A program made the position numbers and the translations under genes. Shown piece by piece: positions 1-10,900 of a DNA stretch of 64,000 nt. The notes beneath the pieces were generated by a model. It was not told the DNA's origin. It ran no database searches and was given only the letters and a program-made list of their open reading frames with translations. Position 1 is the first letter of the stretch, and the number at the start of each line of letters is the position of its first letter. This DNA is from Prorocentrum cordatum (taxonomy: Eukaryota; Sar; Dinophyceae; Prorocentrales; Prorocentraceae), in contig CAUYUJ010004736.1 in assembly GCA_963575745.1 (NCBI GenBank), forward strand, positions 227,001 through 291,000, given 5' to 3'.

Positions 1-76
1 TGCCATCGTTCGCGTTCTCCGTCTCTGCCCGTTCCACTGCCTTGACACCGTCCGTGAGGTCCTGGTGCAGTTTCGC
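1..76 (-). CDS. Gene 2 exon 3 (partial, cut by window edge)
   Basis: Acceptor CCTTCCCAG|GCG, then an open, charged peptide beginning AKLHQDLTDG that runs off position 1. The phase fits the previous exon. It is short, so support rests on the acceptor and the join. Confidence 0.4.
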
Positions 77-1612
77 CTGGGAAGGTTGCATAGCACCGAT
101 CGCACGCGAGCGCATGGCAACAATCAAAAGTTTGTTCAGGCGAGGGCAACTAGCCAGAAACAAACTATCGCTGCGCCATGCACTCAGAATCCGGTGCGAT
201 GCCCCCAACGACAAACACGCGTCACGATGGAAGCAAGAATCTCGCGCACCTTATCCTCCGTGAAATCGATTGCCTCCTGATTCACGAAGCTCTGGGCCAC
301 CTGCATGGCAGCCTTGGCGTTGTTAACTGGGGTGCCGCCGACGCGCAGGTACGTTCGCAGCCTCGACGAAAGCTTCTCCTCGCAACGCACCAAGTGCTCG
401 GCTCGCAATCGAAAGCCTTTCTCATGCATGTTGAAAGGCGCTTGGCTCGGCGAAGCCCGCTGAACCCACTCGGGGTTGAAATCTCAGGCGAGAAAAGAAG
501 AGGAAGAGGAAGGAGAGGCAGGATGAGGACATTCTCCATTGAGGGATTGGAGCTGGGCAACGCGATCCCACTGGGCCGCGAGTCACGTAGCAACTGGGCC
601 CCACAAGCGCGGCGGAAACTCTGGCTCCGTTTCGGGCCGATGCCAGGAAGGGGGATGGGACGAGGAGAAGAAGGAGAAGGAAGGAGTCTCCAAAATGGCA
701 TCCAAGATGGCGCAGATGGCCTCCAAGATGGCCCAGATGGCTTCGTTCGTCGATTGTGTGCGTCCCCACTTCTGGGTCCGACCTTTTCTAAATAATTTTA
801 GAATAGGTCGGGGAGGGAGGAGGATTGGGGGGCGGAGCAGGAGGACGAAGAGGACGAGACCGACAAGAGCAGGAGGATTGGGGGGCGGAGCAGGGGGATT
901 GGGGGCGGAGCAGGAGGACGAAGAGGACGAGGAGGGCGAACGACAAACCTCCGACCGAGACCGACAGCTTAGCAACATACTTCATCACTGTAGCTGTCCC
1001 GGCCGCGTGGCCGATGGACTTCGGGGGTGTCTGGCCCAGATGGCCTCCAATATGGCCTCCAAGACAGCGAAGACGATACCCAAACGACTCGATATGGCCG
1101 AAATCGGCTAAAGAGACTCGAAGATGGCTCCCAAGACGGCTCAAGAGGACTCCAAGAGGCATCCCAAGGGAGCCTGAGGAGGCCAACAGACTTTGATGTT
1201 CCTCAAGTGTTTGAAAGATTTTGGGGTGCTCGCCTGTTGGGGTGTCCGACCGTACAAGACGGCCCGAGAGGCTTCCAAGGTTGCGCCAAGACAGCCCATG
1301 GGGCTCCCAAAAAGGTTCCAGGTTGGCCCAAGACGACCCCAAGATCGCCCAAGAGGCTCCCAAGAAGGCCCCATGACGGCCCAAAATCGCTCCAAGAGGG
1401 CACTCAGACGGCACAGAGAGCAGCCAAAGACGGCGACGAGCCCACTCCAAGCAATCATCGCCCCCCGCTTGCTACCTCTAAGATGAGACTTTCGTGTTCG
1501 GCATTGCATAGCCCCCCCACCCCGGGGTCCCGCGTTCCGGTGGGCTGCAACGGTTTTCGGGCCAACATTTGGTATCGCGCAGTTGCGTGATACCAAATGT
1601 TGGCCCGAAAAC

Positions 1613-1649
<37 letters not shown>

Positions 1650-1967
1650 CGACGCAAGCTGTGGGTACCCCAGGCCGGTGACCTCAGGAGGCCGCTTCGG
1701 GGTCCCAGAAGGTCACCGACGCAAGCTGTGGGAACCCGAGGCCGGTGACCTCAGGAGGCCGCTTGGGGGCCCCAGAAGGTCACCGACGCAAGCTGTGGGA
1801 ACCCCAGGCCGGTGACCTCAGGAGGCCGCTAGGGGGCCCCAGAAGGTCACCGACGCAAGCTGTGGGAACCCGAGGCCGGTGACCTCAGGAGGCCGCTTGG
1901 GGTCCCCAGAAGGTCAGCAAGCCTCAGGTGACCGGAAAACGGTTCCCACAATTCGGTCCTCAAGCGA

Positions 1968-2012
<45 letters not shown>

Positions 2013-2019
2013 AACGGCA

Positions 2020-2078
<59 letters not shown>

Positions 2079-4642
2079 CGACGCAAGCTGTGGGTACCCC
2101 AGGCCGGTGACCTCAGGAGGCCGCTTCGGGGTCCCAGAAGGTCACCGACGCAAGCTGTGGGAACCCGAGGCCGGTGACCTCAGGAGGCCGCTTGGGGGCC
2201 CCAGAAGGTCACCGACGCAAGCTGTGGGAACCCCAGGCCGGTGACCTCAGGAGGCCGCTAGGGGGCCCCAGAAGGTCACCGACGCAAGCTGTGGGAACCC
2301 GAGGCCGGTGACCTCAGGAGGCCGCTTGGGGTCCCCAGAAGGTCAGCAAGCCTCAGGTGACCGGAAAACGGTTCCCACAATTCGGTCCACATCCGAGGGT
2401 CGGGGGGCTTGCAGGTGATGTAATTCTGGGGGATGCCAGCCCAACCTCGTAGCTTCGTTGAGGTCCCCCACAAGGGGAAAGTAACGAATTTTCCCCCCTC
2501 GAAGCAGGAGCTAACCTACTCATGCTTTGTAAAGCCCCTCACTGTGCCACAAGGAGGGCCTGAGGACAAGGACGAGGCCAGCGGGCCCAAACAACCCTTG
2601 TAACACTAGACCTACCTCCCGAGAGCCCGTAAGCGAAGCAAGGATACGAAAGGGTACTGACATGTATATTGAGTATGGGTAATGGCAATGTTGGGTGTTA
2701 CTATGGTAGCATGTGCGATAGTTAAGGGAAGGGCCAGCACATATGCACCAGCCGACCTAATGTTCTCCTTCGCAGCGGTGATCTCTGCGATGATGCACGT
2801 GGCTCGCAGGTCCACGAAGGCCTGGTTGCCCCACCCATTCGGCAGGAGCTCCTGTTTGTCCACCTCGATTTTGCCCCAGTCGACGCCCTTGCAGTCCTCG
2901 TCGCTCATGCCTAAATCGGGCGTGCCCCTGACCAAGTCCATCGCCTGGATGAGGTCTTTCGGGCTCACCTTCTTCAGAACCTTGTCGATGAAGGTCGTGA
3001 CGAGGTGCTGCTGGCACTGCAGGATCTGTTGCAACTCCTGCTGGGTATCCTGGGAGCCGCTGGCGGGGCCGCTGGTCTTCAGGACCTTGACATTGAGGCC
3101 CTTCGTCTTCCCGTAATTGGCCAGGCCCAGGACGGCGCACCAACACGCAGGGTCGCTGTATGACACCATCGCCATCCCCACGGTGGCAAAAATGTTGGCG
3201 TTCAGCGCGATGGGACTCGTGGCAAAAATCTTGATCGTGTTCTCGTCGGGGGTCCTGGACAGGACATTGGCCGGGTCGTTCCGCAGGCGCTCGTACAGGT
3301 CCTTGCGGGTCTCTAAGGCCATCGAGAGGCTGAACAGGCTCTCCGCGAGCTGCCCCCCTTCGGCGCCAGCGATGGCAGAGCACTTCGATGCGGATGTGCT
3401 CATCTGCGCCAAGCAGGTTTCGAAGTCGCGCTTCCTGTAGGCCCTGTTCCACAACACGTCGGGGAGATAAATGTCATTTGCGGCATTCAGCAAGTCCTTG
3501 CCGTGTTCAAGGATGGTCGCGCTGCAGCTCGACCTCCTCTGCCTCGGCAGCTTTTTGCCCGAACCTGGGGGCGCGGGTGCTCCTGCGCCGCACCCCCCCT
3601 TGTCGAGGCGTGCCCCGGCGCCCGCGTTGGAGGCTTCGGCCCCCAAGGGCAAATCGTCGAAGGCGGATGTGCCAGAGCCCGCAACGCTCTTTGTGTCTGG
3701 GGAGCCGCCCAGCACGACTGGGGCGACGCTGGCGGGCCGAGAGCACGCCGCCCCCGCATGGCCATCGCCAAGTGCTCGAGCAGAGGTCTGTCCCTGTGCC
3801 GGAGGTCGCTGTCTGCCCTGGAGCTTTGATCGGATGCCAGGCGCCGTCGCCGAACGCGCCTCGTCATTGGCGCACTCGCCCCCCATGTAAGCATCACGAG
3901 CAAGGCCTGCGTCCGCATGCTTGCGCTTCTGAATGTGGGCCGAGCTATGGCGAAGCCCGCGTCGCGTTGTGAACTTGACACCAGGCCCGCCCTTCGGCAC
4001 GTACACGACGTGGCTGCCGTCGCCGTCCTCTTCCACCTCGTACTGCATCTCGTTCGTGACGTGGTCGATGAGCTGCTCCTCGCTCTCGTACTTAATGTTG
4101 CGCAACGCAGCAAAGTCCTCCAAGTCGTAAGCGTCGCACTCATTGTACTTATCCACGTAATCTTCGTCCTTCTTCTCGGAGATGTGGCTCACGGAGGTGC
4201 GCTCCTCATGGTCGAACTGGGCGTCGCCCTGGGCCTTCGCCTTCCGGAGCCTGCGCCACCGAGCATCAGTATCCGCGTCCTTCTCCCGAGCCTCCAGCAC
4301 GTCATCCTGAGGGTCGGCCCCGTCCTCGTCGCCGAAGAAGCGGCGCCTGGTCCCGTGGCACACCTGGCATTCGCACCCATATGGTTTCCTCGGCCCCCTG
4401 GATGCCGCCGTGAACTTGACCCACTTGAGGAGACGCTCGATTCCGATCTCCTGCATATCGCGATCGTACTGGTGGGTGTTCTGGTCGCATGACTTGCACA
4501 ACAAGGCTGGGAACGACAGCATGTCGACTTCGTTCGAGTCATCTGCCTCCTCCACAATGGTGCTGCGGGCCTTCTGCCTCCTTGCCTGCTGCTTGGCGGC
4601 CTTGGCCTTGGCCTTGGCCTTTGAGTCTGCCTTCTTCCCCAT
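1..4642 (-). CDS. Uncharacterised Cys-cluster protein (gene 2), 3' end outside window
   Basis: Proposed CDS complement(join(1..76, 226..482, 2749..4642)), about 741 residues so far, with the C-terminus beyond position 1. The start is the ATG at 4642, because a Lys/Ala-rich N-terminus (residues 3-28) is natural and no longer frame is needed. Phases agree at both introns: G|AT across 483-2748, then ATC|GCG across 77-225. Residues C49-x2-C52 and C90-x-C92-x2-C95 could form a small zinc-binding unit. I recognise no named domain. It sits directly downstream of gene 1 on the same strand, so the two may be co-transcribed and trans-spliced, which is an inference. Confidence 0.6.
226..482 (-). CDS. 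Gene 2 exon 2
   Basis: Two bases plus 85 codons: (D)FNPEWVQRASPS... to EILASI. A strong pyrimidine tract (positions 530-488 read on the minus strand) precedes the acceptor TGAG|AT. The donor ATC|GTGACG at 225 gives phase 0. The peptide is charged and helical. No domain recognised. Confidence 0.55.
690..1430. repeat. Degenerate CCAAGA(T/C)GGC tandem tracts
   Basis: Short runs of ATGGCCTCCAAG at 690-750 and a looser version (CCAAGACGGC, CCCAAGA) at 1030-1430. Similar tracts recur at 26080-26310 and 63720-63950. They read open in several frames but are not coding. Confidence 0.6.
1551..1614. repeat. 64-bp near-perfect hairpin
   Basis: Arms 1551-1580 and 1585-1614 are reverse complements over 30 bp with a single G-T wobble, around the loop AGTT. 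It lies at the start of a GAC/GGC triplet run. Confidence 0.9.
1651..1959. repeat. 67-bp minisatellite, copy block A
   Basis: Four 67-bp units start at 1651, 1718, 1785 and 1852 (each begins GACGCAAGCTGTGGG), followed by a unique 41-bp tail ending ATTCGGTCC. Confidence 0.9.
1960..2079. repeat. (GACGGC)n and (GAC)n microsatellite
   Basis: Hexamer then trimer run that separates the two minisatellite blocks. A shorter run lies at 1615-1650. Confidence 0.85.
2080..2388. repeat. 67-bp minisatellite, copy block B
   Basis: Apparently identical to 1651-1959 over the whole 309 bp, with an offset of 429 bp. The block and its triplet leader were duplicated as a unit. Confidence 0.9.
2749..4642 (-). 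CDS. Gene 2 exon 1
   Basis: 631 codons plus one base. In order: a basic Lys/Ala tract (3-28), CKSC and CECQVCHG cysteine motifs (49-95), an acidic/charged segment, a Pro/Gly/Ala-rich linker at about 235-350, then a hydrophobic alpha-helical region ending ENIRSA. The donor is GCTG|GTGCAT at 2748. Beyond it the same frame stays open for 45 codons but turns low-complexity, so I end the exon at the donor. Confidence 0.65.
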
Positions 4643-4692
4643 AGCGTGCAAGTGCTGCAAATAGTGTTGTGAATAAAATCACGCGTATCTTG

Positions 4693-4968
4693 TCAGACTA
4701 AGTGCACAGATATGCGCCACCCCAGCAAATGCTCGTAACCTGAATCGTAATGCGATAGTGAAGGCAACTCGTTGTACGGCACGCCCGATCCGAGGAGGCA
4801 CCGGAAGGCCCCGAGAGGGCACAGATCAGCCTCGAAGACTATTGCGAACGGAGCGTTCCATCTAAGAAATCTGTGGAACTGGTCGAATGGCAGAATGTGA
4901 GACTGTTCAAGTATGATGATGTTACATGCTTTCTGAACGTGGCACTCGATGTCAAGCACAATGTAGCT
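4693..4968 (-). CDS. Gene 1 last exon with stop
   Basis: 91 codons plus TGA at 4693-4695. The acceptor TTTGCTGCAG precedes SYIVLDIECH. The peptide is hydrophobic/aromatic (FLRWNAPFAIVFEADLC). Only 50 bp separate this stop from the ATG of the next minus-strand gene, so the two genes are tightly head-to-tail, which is usual in dinoflagellate unidirectional clusters. Alternative: a donor TCT|GTGCAC could splice this exon onto the following one in phase 0, which would merge the two genes. Confidence 0.5.
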   Translation of the reverse strand, partial: SYIVLDIECHVQKACNIIILEQSHILPFDQFHRFLRWNAPFAIVFEADLCPLGAFRCLLGSGVPYNELPSLSHYDSGYEHLLGWRISVHLV

Positions 4969-7900
4969 CTGCAGCAAACGCTTCACGACTTCTGTTTGCG
5001 CTTGTCACAATGTTTACTGCTTGGCTCACGGCTGTTTTCCATGGTCGTGCAGCTGCTTGGCTCCGTCTTGTAACTCTTTTATATTGTTTTACAAATGTGT
5101 TACAGCTGTTTTGCAGCTGTTTTACAGCTGTTTTACAGCTGTTTTACATTGTTTGCACTGTTTTACAGCTGTTTTACAGCTGTTTTACAGCTGTTTTACA
5201 GCTGTTTTACAGCTGTTTTACATTGTTTGCACTGTTTTACAGCTGTTTTACAGCTGTTTTACAGCTGTTTTACGTTTTACACTGTTTTACAGCTTTTTTA
5301 AATTGTTTTACACTGTTATACAGCTGCTTTACACTGGCTTACAACTGCTGGGCACGCGCTCTACAGTTGCTTGGTGACGCTGTGTCTTCGCAGACAAGAT
5401 GCGCCCTTACGACATGAACACACGATGTATACCCATGATGTGATGGGAGGTGGCTGCACGAGAAACCATCCGCCCCCCTCCGCGCACAGTGCTCCCGGAA
5501 ACAATCCGAAATCGAACATAGACAGTGCCAAAACGCATGCTTCGAGCACGGATCGCGGCAAGGGTTGTGGCAGGGTTAGCGGCCGCCCTCGCGGCCAGGC
5601 TCCTGCCACCTCGACGGGCCCAAACCCTGAAAACTGCCTTGTGCCGGCCAGTCCCTGCCACGCCGCCTGCGCTGCTTCATGGCAGGACGAGCCCCAGACC
5701 CCCCCAACCCCGCGCTGCAGGGGATGTGCCAGTCATGGCAAGGAAGCTTCGTCGACGCCCCCATCCCGCCCTCACGTCCACTTCCACTCGACGACGAAGA
5801 CGATGTCGACGAGGGAGGTGCGATGATTGTCCTGTCCTTTTCAATCCAAGGACGGCCCAAGGCGTCAGTTTGGGGCCACTCGGACGGCGAGGGGGGGGCA
5901 GATGACGACAAATGAATTGTTCTACTGAACCTGTCAACCTCCTGACCCGGCACCTGGCGCGTATGGCCTCAGCATGGCCTCGACAGTTTCAAACACATCG
6001 GTTGCTGCAGAAGCGTGCGGTGTTGGGTCAACATCCGCCGAGCCGAATAGGCTTCCTTGGGCGTGCGTGCGCAATCATATGATCGGCGCTAAAACGGGCA
6101 CGCCGCGCGCTATTCCAAACGGTTGCCCACGTATCGCCGACGTCGGGGGTAAGACCGCGCATGCCCTACCCACCGCGCGGGCCCAAACGGCAAACCTGAA
6201 AACTTAAGTCCCACTCGCCACAAACATAGCGCATGACGCACGCTCCCAAACCCAACCAAGCGAGCACGCACACGCAAAGGACACCCAACCCAGCGAGCAC
6301 GCACACGCATGACGCATACTCCCCTGTGCGCTGAGACAAACAAGCACTGCCGGGCGTTCACTACATGGGCGGCGTGGCCGACATCGGAGTAGCGCAAGCT
6401 GTCTGAAGTAAATCCGAGAGCAAACTTGACTGGCCCTTGGGATTTGGACTTCGCGGAAACAGAAGCGGCAAGTCGCGCCTCAGCGGGAAGTTCGAAACTA
6501 AAACACTCCCCGCACAGCTCCCATTGTATAGCAGCTGCGATCTCCGGATCCTTTGTGTTCCAACATGTCACTTTGAAAGCCTCCATTAAACCACCTCCAG
6601 CAGGGGCATGGGCTTGGACAAGTCGCTTAAACACTCTGTGGGTCGTCGTGACGGTCCCCAACTCCCCAGAAGCAGCTGCGAGCTCGTAGCATGTGTTGTG
6701 TCCCTCGATGGCCGGCAACTGCTTGAGCTTGATAAAAGTCTGCATGTCGCCTTTGCCATACATCTCGGTGAGCAGCTGCGTTTCGGCAAAATTGTTGGCT
6801 CTGTCTGTGATGGTGAAAAGGAGCGGGAGCTTGCTATTGTCAATACCGCGTCGCCTCAACATGTGGTGAAAATCCCAGCTGCCCTTTAGGGCGTCAGGTG
6901 GTTTAGCGAGCTGGGGGCCCTTTTGGGGTCCTCTGAGGGCTTCAAAAGCACCCCCCCCCCCAAGGGGGGCTCCAAGAGGGGCTCAGGAGGGCCCCAAGAG
7001 AACTTCCAAGTTTTTCAGATAGACGGAGCCCCCCGCTACTCCAGATGAAAGCGAAGGCGCGGGAAGGCGCGCGCGGCGCCTGCGACCCATCCGTGGCCCA
7101 CCCACCTCGCGACTCGCCCGCGACCCATCGGCCCAGCCATCCACCCGTCTTAGAGGGGCTCGAAGACCTCTAGGGGCCCCAGAAGAAGGAGGGAGGACGG
7201 AGGAGACGTGCGCCTTAGAGGGAGGAGGGAGGAGGTGAGGCGCTCGGTCCCCTCAGTTTTCGGTCGGAGGGAAAGGCCCAAGAGGGCCTCCGTCCCCTTT
7301 CCCTTTCCGAAGGCGATGGCTACCCGCGGCCCCCTTTCTTGGGACACTGCATGCTGCTACGCTTCCCTGACCAAGGCAACTCGCCTGGGCCTCTTTCGTG
7401 GGCGGGCTGGTGGGGATACGCGGAGCGTCAAGAATTGACAACCAAATTGGACGCCCTCCTGAATCCAACATCAGAAACGCAAATGCCGCAATGCTTCGTG
7501 GCGCACACTTGCTCTGGCTTTGCTGTGCCGGCAGGGTTCTCTACGGGATGCGCGTCGTAATTGAAGCTGACGCCGAGTTGTCTGGAAATTTCGTTGTTTT
7601 TCGACGACGTGTCTACGAGGTCAGGCCGAATGCCACAAGACAACGAATTTAACTGAGCGCCTGCCTTCCAAACGTCGTGGTCCTGAATGCTGGACACAGT
7701 TTTCGCGAAGGCACGTTTGCGAGCTACGGATTTGGAGTTAAGAGATGGCATGCTGCTTACATCCTCGCCCAAAGATTTACCAAAGTCACGCACGTCCGAC
7801 GAATTCTGCCTCGCCATGGCCTCATACCCAGCAAGCTGGACGCCGGACAACCTCCGGAACTCGCCCCGCAATCTCCTGAGTTCGATTTTGTTGGCATCTG

Positions 7901-10900
7901 TGCCCACCTGTTGGATGGTCACCCAAGCGGAAAACCCTCCCCTCTTTCCCCTTGCTTCCCCTCGCTTTCATACTCCTCCCCTCCCCGCCTTCCCTCCCCC
8001 GCCCCCTCCCCCCATCCGCACCCTCGGCCCTGCGCTTTTCTCCATCCCATACCTCTCACCTGCCCCTGCTTCCCTCCCCCCTCACTCGCCTCATCGCCGC
8101 CTGACGACTGGCGCATTTGGGAGATTCTTCGGCGCGGAATCCTTGAAACCAAACAATAAGCATGCCCCGGGGCAGGCAGGTCATCGGCCACGCGGCCACG
8201 GCAGAGGCCACTAAAGTGCCCCTCCCCGAAGGCACGAGGAATCGAGGAGGGTCCCCGAGAGGCCCCAAAACTGAGCGAACTACAAGCATACCGCCGAGCT
8301 TCTGGACCTCTTGGAGCGTTCGTTTAGCCTGTCGGGCCCTCATGGGCCTCTATGGGGGGGGGCCTGCTTGGGGGCCTCTGGGGGGCCGCTCGCGGCAACC
8401 TGGGAACTCCCGATGCGGTTGCAAGAGGGCGACGCAACCGGCTCTACGCGCAGCGGTGGGCCATCGGGCCTCTTGCAGCGCCGTGGGAACCTCTCAGCCC
8501 CTCTTCCGTTTCTTGGGGCCCCGCTTGGGACCTCTTGTGACCCTTCGGGGACTGCTCCAAAGCGCCGCGGAAACAACATGCCCAACTTCATGCATAAGCA
8601 CTGGTCCGCTGGGCTTGGAGCGCCGTTATGGGCCCTATGACCCCATGGTGCCTTCTTGTGAGACTTATGTGGGCCTTCTTTTTGTTTTTTGGGAGCACGT
8701 GCGGCTCTCTTGCACTACTCTCAGGGGCCCCCTCTGGTTCCAGTTCGGGCCCGCGCAGGCTCCCCAGAGCCTGGGGATGGGGGGGGGGCGTGGGGGCGGG
8801 GGCAGGGGAGCAGGAGGCGATCGAGATGATTATGATGCTTGGGAGTAGGGGGCGATCCCAAGGGAAGCAATGCTGGCCTGGTTTTCACCAGAAGCGCTTT
8901 CGTGGGAACAGGAAGAAGAGGGTTGGATGGGGGCGGAGGAGGTGGAGGAGAACGGGGCGAAAAGAAGAGGGGGGAGGATATAAGCGGAGGATTGGTGAAG
9001 AGGGAAGGGTAGAGGGGGAACAAAGCAGAAAGGAAACCGTGGAAGCGGGGGCAAGGCGGCTGGAGAGGGGGGGGAGGGGAGGACAAGGGAGCGAGTGAGG
9101 GAGCGGGCAAGGGAAGGACGGGGAGGGGGAGGGAGCAAAAGGGCGAGGAGGGGGAGCGAGGGGAGGGAGGGTCGAGGGCCAGAGGGCAGGGCGGCAACGC
9201 GCACTGGTTTGGATTGCCATGGACCTTGTGCGATCCACTGTAGTTGGCTTGGATGAACGCGTCCTCGGCAGTCTGCCGACGACCTTTGCGAACGCTCCGA
9301 AGTAGATCTTTCGCTCGACGCTGCGCCGTGCGACCTCTCTTTTGCACTGCCAACTTCGTGGCCATTGCCCCGAAGACTCGCCGCAAGCGTTTGCCTGCTT
9401 CCTCGTCCTGGTTGCCGAGAACGGCCGACTTGGCGATCTCGGTGGCACTCTGGAGGCGCAGCGACACTACCTTCTGATACGTGCGCTTGCTCAATTCCTC
9501 ACACGACACAGCCCGCCCACGAGATCTAACTTTCCGAGACTCTTGCCCGAGCAGGTGCTTCATCTCAGCATGGAGCGTGGCAATGGGGATTGATGCCAAC
9601 AGAATCCGAAGACTGGCGCGAGCTCTCTGACGAACTCCAGCGTCGCAATTCAATAGGCGCTTGGCCCACGTCGTAGTAAACGTGTCAACGCATGAAGTGC
9701 AACGTTCGTGCATCCTCGTGTAAGTCGTAGCTACACGCTGGGCTTCTGCATCGGAAACCCCGTGCGCAGCGGCTTTGAAAATCTCAAACTTGCCTTGCTG
9801 AAAATACAGAACCAGACGTCGAAATGCAACGGCGACTGTACACAAGGCCTTCGCCGCGCAAGCATACACGCCCGGGCGGCCCTTCGAGAGGAGATCGCTC
9901 CAGCCAGCATTGTTGAAGTCTGTTGCCATTGACAAGTATGTGTCCATCAAGCCATATCCCGCCGAGCCAGATATCATCTTTAAATTCCTCCGGAATGACT
10001 CCTCCATCGCGTCGGCACCGCTCTGAAGCAAAGCCCCTCCCTCCGGAACGGCCGAAGAAGATTCCAAAAACGACGTCGTTATAGAGTGGCTCTTGAAAAT
10101 GGAATTGAGTAGTCCTTGCACGGGCTTGTTCAAAACCAACATGTTGCGAAAACTAATGCCGCCTGGGTCGCCCTTGCAGTAATCCACAAGTTTGCCTCCC
10201 CTGAGGGTCGCTTTCTGAGCCACATTGTCTGCTAGTGGGTTCTCCCCTATCTCTCTTTCGGCCTTCTCCACTGCCCGCCGATCAAAGACGCGTTCCAATG
10301 CGCGACCAAGAAGATCGAACAGGGCTCGGCCTCTGAAAAAATACGCACCTGCTTGTTCCACCCCTTTCCATCTGTAAAGAAGGGCAAGCACGCAACCTTT
10401 GCCAAGAAGCCCGAACACAGTACTTAAAAACAACGCCTTCGCAGAGGCCTCCGAACGCCCACACGTGCACGCTGGCAGGCAGTAGTGTATGCACTCAAGG
10501 CCGTCGGTGTCGCAATTGATGATCCCTAAGGCTTTGCTGATTTGATCTTCAGATAGATGGTCGGCGCTGGAAGACAACCGCAATTTTGCTCGAGTCGTAG
10601 CTACCCAATCCCCAGCTTGATCCGGGAGTTCAAGACACGGCCGAAATTGGAAATCGCGGGACACGATGGCATTGATCGCTTTCAATATGTTCTCCCACTG
10701 CCTATAATTTTGGCACGCGTGCCCAAGACGAACTGCAGCTGTCGCAAGGCCTTTGGCAATCACAAAGCAACGCAACCATTGGATTTCTGGCTGAGCGGGG
10801 GCTGGCGAGCAAACGCGGGCAGGGAGGAATGAAATAATGAGGGATGGACGAGATGGACGGCGGACCTTCAAATTGATGGGTCAGGGCGGACACGGAAAAT

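Larger units (their letters stand above)
483..2748 (-). other. Gene 2 intron 1 (2.3 kb) filled with repeats
   Basis: GT...AG on the minus strand. It contains CAAGATGGC tracts, GAC/GGC triplets, a hairpin and a 67-bp minisatellite, listed separately. No further exon was seen in it. Confidence 0.5.
4969..6364. other. Gene 1 last intron or undetected exon region
   Basis: Holds an 11-bp minisatellite (5086-5300) and a possible plus-strand exon near 5680-5915. I found no minus-strand exon that clearly continues gene 1 in this stretch. Confidence 0.35.
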
